A stretch of 34,626 nt of DNA from Alphaproteobacteria bacterium. GTDB taxonomy: Bacteria > Pseudomonadota > Alphaproteobacteria > Micavibrionales > UBA2020. Position 1 is the first letter of the stretch. Every line of letters begins with the position of its first letter. The notes beneath the pieces are model-generated. The model was not told the origin of the DNA. It made no database searches and saw only the letters and a program-made list of their open reading frames with translations. Position numbers and translations under genes: made by a program. This document shows, in pieces, positions 33,195 through 34,626 of this stretch. The stretch covers positions 1 to 34,626 of the forward strand of contig SCTB01000006.1 of the NCBI GenBank assembly GCA_004297545.1. Direction: 5' to 3'.

Positions 33195-34626
33195 TTAGGT
33201 GTAAGCCTCCGCCATGACTTCGAGCAGTTTCTTCTCGAGGTTATAGGTCCGCGCGCGCTCGTACAAAATCGGCCGCAGTCCGCTGGATTTCTGCCTCCCG
33301 ATGATGCGGCCGAATTCGTCCTCGCCTTCGTATTCGAAGCGGAACAGGTCCTGCATGGAGACGACTTCGCCTTCCATGCCGGTTATCTCCGTGACGTTGG
33401 TCACCTTGCGCGATCCGTCCCGCAGGCGCTGCACCTGGATGATGACGTTGATGGCAGACGCGATCTGTTCGCGCACGGCGGCGGAGGGCAGGTTGAGGCC
33501 GCCCATCGCGATCATGTTCTCCATGCGCGAAAGGGCTTCGCGCGGGTTGTTGGCGTGGACCGTTCCCATCGAGCCGTCGTGGCCCGTGTTCATGGCCTGC
33601 AGAAGGTCGAAAGCTTCGGGTCCGCGCACCTCGCCGACGATGATGCGGTCGGGGCGCATGCGAAGGCAGTTCTTGACCAGGCCGCGCATGGTGACTTCGC
33701 CGACGCCCTCGAGGTTGGGCGGGCGCGTCTCGAGGCGCACGACGTGCGGCTGCTGCAGCTGGAGTTCGCAGGCGTCCTCGCAGGTGATGATGCGCTCGCC
33801 TTCGTCCATGTAACGCGTCAGGCAGTTGAGCATCGTCGTCTTGCCGGAGCCCGTGCCGCCGGAGACCAGCACGTTGGCGCGGCAGCGGCCGACGATCTTG
33901 ATCATCTCGGCGCAGGCGGGCGTCATGGCTTTGAAATCCACGAGCTTGTCGAGCGTGAGTTTCTCCTTGGCGAATTTGCGGATGGTCATCGTGCAGCCAT
34001 CGACCGCGAGCGGCGGGATGATGACGTTGACGCGGGAGCCGTCCGGCAGGCGCGCATCGCAGATGGGCGAGGATTCGTCGACCCTGCGGCCGATGACGCC
34101 CACGATGCGCTGGCAGATGGTCAAGAGGTGCTGGTTGTCGCGGAACTCGATGGGCGCGCGCTGGATCTTTCCTTTCAATTCGATATAGATGGTCTTCGGC
34201 CCGTTGATCATGATGTCGGCGATGCCGTCCATCGCCAGAAGCTCTTCAAGCGGACCGAAGCCGAGCATATCGTCGGCGGCCTCTTTCGCAATCTGCGCAA
34301 GCTCGGCCGGCGTGACGTCAAGGCTGCGGAACTGCCCGATCTCCGTCACTGCCGAGGTAATTTCGGCGCGCGCCGCCTCGGCATCCATGCGGGCAAGCGA
34401 TTTCAGGTCGATGCCGTCGCGAAGGTCGGCCCAGATGCGCTTGCGCGCGCGGTCCATGCGCGGATTGGCCTGGACTGCCGCCTGAGCGGGTGCGGCAGGC
34501 GCCGCCTGCGCAGGCTGTTTCGGGGTTTGCGGCGGAGGCTTGGGCGCATCCGCCTTGGGCGCTGCCGTCGAGTGAGCGGCAGGAGCCGCCGGAGCCTGTG
34601 CCTGCGGCTGCGCCAAAGCCGCAGGC
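33195..34626 (-). CDS. tadA: Tad pilus assembly ATPase TadA/CpaF (5' end outside window)
   Basis: This secretion ATPase (GspE/VirB11 family) powers Tad pilus extension. The visible part has a low-complexity Ala/Pro/Gln N terminus, an N-terminal domain with [26 protein letters not shown], then the motor: Walker [17 protein letters not shown], an Asp box ([14 protein letters not shown]), [13 protein letters not shown], the Walker B region [21 protein letters not shown], and the His box [22 protein letters not shown] at 34614-34616 could be a start, but the frame stays open to the window edge with the same Ala/Pro bias, so the true start probably lies beyond it. tadB follows immediately. Confidence 0.95.
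   Translation of the reverse strand, partial: PAALAQPQAQAPAAPAAHSTAAPKADAPKPPPQTPKQPAQAAPAAPAQAAVQANPRMDRARKRIWADLRDGIDLKSLARMDAEAARAEITSAVTEIGQFRSLDVTPAELAQIAKEAADDMLGFGPLEELLAMDGIADIMINGPKTIYIELKGKIQRAPIEFRDNQHLLTICQRIVGVIGRRVDESSPICDARLPDGSRVNVIIPPLAVDGCTMTIRKFAKEKLTLDKLVDFKAMTPACAEMIKIVGRCRANVLVSGGTGSGKTTMLNCLTRYMDEGERIITCEDACELQLQQPHVVRLETRPPNLEGVGEVTMRGLVKNCLRMRPDRIIVGEVRGPEAFDLLQAMNTGHDGSMGTVHANNPREALSRMENMIAMGGLNLPSAAVREQIASAINVIIQVQRLRDGSRKVTNVTEITGMEGEVVSMQDLFRFEYEGEDEFGRIIGRQKSSGLRPILYERARTYNLEKKLLEVMAEAYT

Overview
The window looks like a chromosomal segment of a GC-rich alphaproteobacterium. Evidence for this is the uvrC-pgsA pair, an etfB-etfA pair, a Rickettsia-type long isocitrate dehydrogenase, Tad pilus genes, and the dispersed palindrome with TTCCCGCGAAAGCGGGAA arms. 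I cannot name the genus; an environmental lineage near Rhodospirillales or Micavibrionales is a guess. Most genes are housekeeping or surface genes. Two AT-richer pockets (about 1-1000 and 5150-6080) look accessory.

Layout, left to right. 1-1800: a decayed tRNA-Leu-like fragment, two small exported proteins of unknown function, and an intact tRNA-Leu(UAA). 1807-6012: a small DUF2892-like membrane protein, uvrC and pgsA. After these comes a messy interval with a hairpin-bearing repeat, a short GAPRGNRNA-type reading frame with its own promoter but no nearby stop, a fossil copy of the pgsA 3' end, and an orphan membrane protein. 6083-8811: a leftward operon for pyrimidine nucleoside salvage (deoA, cdd) plus an EamA transporter. 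9032-13797: icd, an ankyrin protein, folD-yggT (leftward), and tandem cytosolic and exported cyclophilins ended by a strong terminator. 13873-15674: etfB-etfA and a previously easy-to-miss 39-residue lipoprotein with a GTG start. 15692-16147: a Sel1-like protein.

16288-29258 is the most notable block. It is a leftward type I secretion locus in the order giant adhesin, TolC-family outer membrane protein, LapB-type ABC exporter, HlyD-type adaptor. The 2592-residue adhesin has two related N-terminal modules each ending in PAAG (a match to the LapG protease site consensus), six full repeats of 263-265 residues plus an interrupted seventh, a von Willebrand A domain with an intact MIDAS motif, RTX nonapeptides and a C-terminal secretion region. 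It has a recognisable promoter and a leader hairpin, and another hairpin separates it from the exporter genes. This is the architecture of a Lap-type biofilm adhesin held in the outer membrane; no lapD or lapG lies in the window.

29630-34626: divergent from the adhesin are a stand-alone pilus-assembly N-domain protein and a TadD-like TPR lipoprotein. They converge on leftward tadA-tadB-tadC, the motor and platform of a Tad pilus; tadA runs off the right edge. The adhesin and the Tad pilus are therefore neighbours, and both serve surface attachment.
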